A DNA stretch of 7,398 nucleotides from an uncultured Acidimicrobiaceae bacterium (GTDB lineage Bacteria; Actinomycetota; Acidimicrobiia; Acidimicrobiales; RAAP-2). The position numbers were made by a program, and so were the translations under genes. Of this stretch, positions 5,465-7,398 are shown in pieces; within the stretch, counting starts at the first letter, position 1; every line of letters starts with the position of its first letter. Below the pieces are notes generated by a model that worked only from the letters and a program-made list of their open reading frames with translations, was not told the DNA's origin and did no database searches. The stretch is taken from NCBI GenBank assembly GCA_937894805.1, contig CALAYR010000077.1:1-7398 (forward strand), written 5' to 3'.

Positions 5465-5922
5465 TAGCGCAACACTTTCCGACCACTACAGAATGACACA
5501 AGCAGGAGCACCACTCCGAGTGCGATGGCGATATCGGCACCATTGCAGACAAACCAGGTTGAAAGCCCGAGGAAATCAGTCACCCGCCCGTGATGCAGGG
5601 CTCGATCCAAGAGATTCGAGAGTCCACCACCGATGATCATTGCGAGCGACACGGTGGCGAGCGTGGACTGTGCGCGAGTCAAGAGCCGGGCGCAAAACAA
5701 GAGAGCCAGTACCGCCAGGCAGACGTTGAGCAATGTTTGACCACTCATCGCGCTGAAACTCAATCCCGAATTTGACGATGGGAATAACGACAAAAAGCCA
5801 CCGGCGTTCAGAGGCCGGTGCAGTCTTCGCTGGACCACCATCTTGCTGCCCAGGTCGACAAGAACGACCAGGGCTGCTACGGAAACAGAGAGTTGAAGAC
5901 GGTTTAGAAGAAAACGCGGCAA
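5464..5922 (-). CDS. lspA: Lipoprotein signal peptidase (signal peptidase II)
   Basis: Inner-membrane aspartyl protease that removes signal peptides from prolipoproteins after diacylglyceryl transfer. The 152-residue product has four predicted membrane helices (about 11-30, 63-82, 88-104, 127-145). Family motifs are DLGSK (23-27), NSGLSFS (51-57), the first catalytic Asp in NLLDR (Asp106) and the second in CNGADIA (Asp130), followed by a short basic tail. The start is TTG at 5922; an in-frame stop occurs 45 bases upstream and the only other candidate is CTG at 5931. With the TTG start, DLGSK falls at the same residue number as in E. coli LspA. The gene overlaps the end of the TraR/DksA gene by 19 bases and the rluD start by one, so it probably depends on translational coupling; no strong Shine-Dalgarno is visible. 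Confidence 0.94.
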   Translation of the reverse strand: MPRFLLNRLQLSVSVAALVVLVDLGSKMVVQRRLHRPLNAGGFLSLFPSSNSGLSFSAMSGQTLLNVCLAVLALLFCARLLTRAQSTLATVSLAMIIGGGLSNLLDRALHHGRVTDFLGLSTWFVCNGADIAIALGVVLLLVSFCSGRKVLR

Positions 5923-6956
5923 GAGGTGCAGAGAAAGGCGGGAATCTGGAACCGGAGGCGGTCCTTAGGGATCTTCTCGTAGCAGTTGTCACAGCGACCA
6001 TATGACCGCTCGGCGACTAACTGAAGAGCGACCGTAATCTGCTCAGACTTGTCACGAAGACGCTCAGCGTGCTCTTTCACCTGTTCGCGGTCAAAGTCCG
6101 TACCAAAGTCCATATTGGATTCACCGTCAAATTCAACGTGTTCGCGGTCAACGAGCAACTCGTCGGCCTGAGAATCCAGTGCGGTCACTTGCTGGTTCGT
6201 AATCTCAAGCTCGGAAGTCAAGAGGGCCTTGATTTCATCGAGGAAGGCCTGGTCGTCGGCGTATGGCTTTGAGGAACGCTTGCGCGCCAACTCCTCTTCC
6301 GCCTTGATGCGAATTGCTTCCTCACGCTCGCGGCGCTTGCGCTCTTCGAGTTCGCGGCGCTCCATCTCTTTTTGGCGACGCAGACGCTCTTTCTCGTTAG
6401 CGCGCTGCTTGGCTTCAATCTCACGACGCTTTGCGCTCTCAGCAGCTTCTTTTTCTCGAACCTTGCGAGCGATCTCCGCTTCGCGCTCCTTTTGCTTTCG
6501 GAGGGCCTCGGCTTCCCGCGCCTTCTTGGCATCCTCCTTCGCCTTCAATTTGTCGGCGGCAGCCTTTTCCCGCGCCTTCTTTGCGGCGAGTGCTTGAGCG
6601 GCCTTAGCGGCTCGAGCTTGTGCGGCAGCCTTTTCTCGGGCCTTGGCGTCGGCCTCTCGCTTCTTTACGGCAGCCTTGGCAGCCAACTCCTTTTCACGGA
6701 GCTTTCGCGCAGTTTCACGAGCCTTTTGCGCAGGCGTGAGCGCAGCAGGCTTAGCGGTGGCAACCTTCTTGGCCGGAGCGGCCTTCTTTGAGGGTGCGGC
6801 CTTCTTGGCCGGAACGGCCTTCTTTGCTGGAACGGCCTTCTTTGCTGGAACGGCCTTCTTGGCTGGAGCGGCCTTCTTGGCTGGAGCGGCCTTCTTGGCC
6901 GCCTGCTTCTTAACGGGCGTGACCTTCTTGGCTGGTGACTTCTTGGCAGTCGGCAT
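5904..6956 (-). CDS. TraR/DksA-family zinc-finger protein with histone H1-like Lys/Ala/Pro N-terminal tail
   Basis: The C-terminal part (about 236-350) is a TraR/DksA domain ending in a four-cysteine zinc finger, C322-X2-C325-X17-C343-X2-C346, preceded by YGR as is usual. DksA relatives bind RNA polymerase through the secondary channel; the acidic coiled-coil tip motif DxxDxA of E. coli DksA is not evident here. The first ~70 residues are a lysine-rich tail with seven exact-length KKA[AV]P[AS] units (21-62), like the tails of histone H1 and actinobacterial HupB/HupS. Residues ~75-235 are almost purely Ala/Lys/Glu/Arg, predicted to be a very long charged helix or coiled coil. Together this suggests a nucleoid- or DNA-associated protein rather than a plain transcription factor (inference). 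The ATG at 6956 follows GAGGAG at five to six bases. It overlaps lspA downstream by 19 bases, and only four residues follow the last cysteine. Confidence 0.9.
   Translation of the reverse strand: MPTAKKSPAKKVTPVKKQAAKKAAPAKKAAPAKKAVPAKKAVPAKKAVPAKKAAPSKKAAPAKKVATAKPAALTPAQKARETARKLREKELAAKAAVKKREADAKAREKAAAQARAAKAAQALAAKKAREKAAADKLKAKEDAKKAREAEALRKQKEREAEIARKVREKEAAESAKRREIEAKQRANEKERLRRQKEMERRELEERKRREREEAIRIKAEEELARKRSSKPYADDQAFLDEIKALLTSELEITNQQVTALDSQADELLVDREHVEFDGESNMDFGTDFDREQVKEHAERLRDKSEQITVALQLVAERSYGRCDNCYEKIPKDRLRFQIPAFLCTSCRVFF
6771..6896 (-). repeat. Seven in-frame 18-bp tandem repeats (KKA[AV]P[AS])
   Basis: Seven consecutive 18-base units encode KKAAPA, KKAAPA, KKAVPA (three times), KKAAPS and KKAAPA. 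Several neighbouring units are identical or nearly so at DNA level, pointing to recent expansion by slippage or unequal recombination; copy number may vary between strains. More degenerate units flank the block towards the N-terminus. Confidence 0.95.
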
Positions 6957-6961
6957 TAGTT

Positions 6962-6967
6962 CTCCTC
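6962..6967 (-). promoter_or_regulatory. Shine-Dalgarno site GAGGAG for the TraR/DksA gene
   Basis: On the minus strand GAGGAG precedes the ATG at 6956 by five bases. The remaining gap to the divIVA-like stop (6968-7022) shows a small TCCGC/GCGGA stem but no convincing promoter or terminator, so cotranscription with the divIVA-like gene is plausible. Confidence 0.7.
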
Positions 6968-7022
6968 ATCCGCAACGCGGAGCGTAATTTCAAGCGGCAA
7001 CCTACTGCCCCTCGGTGACAAA

Positions 7023-7398
7023 TCAGTCGTTGTCAAGTTTGAACTGCGTTACTTCACCAATGGTCGTAACCCGAGTCGGTTCCGATGGTGTCGTAGGGGC
7101 CGGTGCCGCCGGTGCCGGTGCCGGAGTGGCCGCGGGGGCCACCTGGGCCGGTGTAGCAGGCGCGGACGTCTCACGCACTGCCAGCGAATTGTCGATCCAC
7201 TGCGACATTTCGCCTAGCGAAGACTTGAGGCGATTGCGTTCGGTGGTGATAAAGCGAGCCAGAGTCGTAACTTCTTCGGCCAGTCGAGCCTTGCGACCTT
7301 CGAGCTGCGTCACTTCGTCGAGTGCATTGGACTTTGCTTCATCAAGAATCCGTCGAGCCTGTTCTTGCGCTTGGTTCGTGAGTGCTGAAGCCTTTTCG
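7023..7398 (-). CDS. DivIVA/Wag31-like coiled-coil protein, partial, N-terminus off the right edge
   Basis: 124 C-terminal codons are visible, with the reading frame open to the window edge (first full codon at 7397). The GTG at 7313 is an internal valine, not a start. Visible residues 1-70 are an Ala/Glu/Arg-rich coiled coil (QARRILDEAKSNALDEV, then LEGRKARLAEEVTTLARFIT and ERNRLKSSLGEMSQWID), closely resembling the C-terminal coiled coil of actinobacterial DivIVA proteins. Residues 79-107 are a Pro/Ala/Thr linker, and a short hydrophilic tail ends KLDND. DivIVA/Wag31 marks cell poles and directs peptidoglycan growth. The position before traR, lspA and rluD supports this, but the diagnostic N-terminal membrane-binding domain is not in the window; another DivIVA-domain protein is possible. 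Confidence 0.8.
   Translation of the reverse strand, partial: EKASALTNQAQEQARRILDEAKSNALDEVTQLEGRKARLAEEVTTLARFITTERNRLKSSLGEMSQWIDNSLAVRETSAPATPAQVAPAATPAPAPAAPAPTTPSEPTRVTTIGEVTQFKLDND

Noticed and set aside
6771..6896. Possible CRISPR array from regular repeats
   Set aside because: Period is 18 bases without unique spacers and it is in frame with a coding sequence; these are protein tandem repeats.
6372..6987. Two plus-strand open frames opposite the DksA-like gene, one giving hydrophobic Gly-Ala-Phe-Leu repeats that look like a membrane protein
   Set aside because: The repeats are the reverse reading of the Lys/Ala/Pro tail; the minus-strand gene has a good ribosome binding site and a zinc finger, so the hydrophobic pattern is an artefact.
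7023..7313. A separate small gene starting at GTG 7313
   Set aside because: The same frame stays open to the window edge and the upstream codons continue the coiled coil, so the GTG is an internal valine of a longer DivIVA-like protein.

Overview
This window looks like a piece of chromosome from a moderately high-GC actinobacterium. The evidence is a bacterial proteasome activator (Bpa/PafE family), a DivIVA/Wag31-type coiled-coil protein, a TraR/DksA zinc-finger protein with a long lysine/alanine/proline tail, and a DnaE whose PHP domain keeps the full metal-binding set seen in mycobacterial DnaE1. By eye the base composition is less GC-extreme than Streptomyces. An Acidimicrobiia-like lineage is my guess, not something I can prove from this sequence.

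Layout. The left third (1-2405, minus strand) is the N-terminal ~801 residues of DNA polymerase III alpha (dnaE); its C-terminus lies off the left edge. Upstream of it on the same strand, after an 86-base gap with a clean hairpin, is the bpa-like gene (2492-2980). An 80-base divergent gap with a 9-bp inverted repeat separates bpa from two plus-strand regulator genes: an Rrf2-family repressor (3061-3498) and an RpoD-like group 2-type sigma factor (3645-4496). Between these two lies a 146-base region packed with five consecutive small inverted repeats. The sigma gene ends tail-to-tail with rluD, the two stop codons sharing the palindrome CTAG. To the right, all on the minus strand, runs a compact block: DivIVA-like protein (partial, entering from the right edge), TraR/DksA protein, lspA and rluD. 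The last three overlap or nearly overlap and probably form one translationally coupled unit.

How it fits together. The minus-strand genes are conserved housekeeping functions: polar growth (DivIVA), transcription or nucleoid control (DksA-like), lipoprotein signal-peptide cleavage (LspA), 23S rRNA pseudouridylation (RluD), replication (DnaE) and proteasomal turnover (Bpa). The divIVA-traR-lspA-rluD-dnaE order is, from general knowledge, common in actinobacteria. Here the block appears to be interrupted by the plus-strand rrf2-sigma pair plus bpa. The Rrf2 protein keeps only two of the usual three cluster cysteines but has Asp at position 8. The sigma factor has unusual residues in its -10 and -35 recognition regions. 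The DNA around both genes is rich in dyad symmetry. A redox- or Fe-S-sensing repressor controlling an alternative sigma factor is the most interesting hypothesis here, but it is inference. I saw no tRNA, rRNA, CRISPR array, insertion sequence or phage gene.
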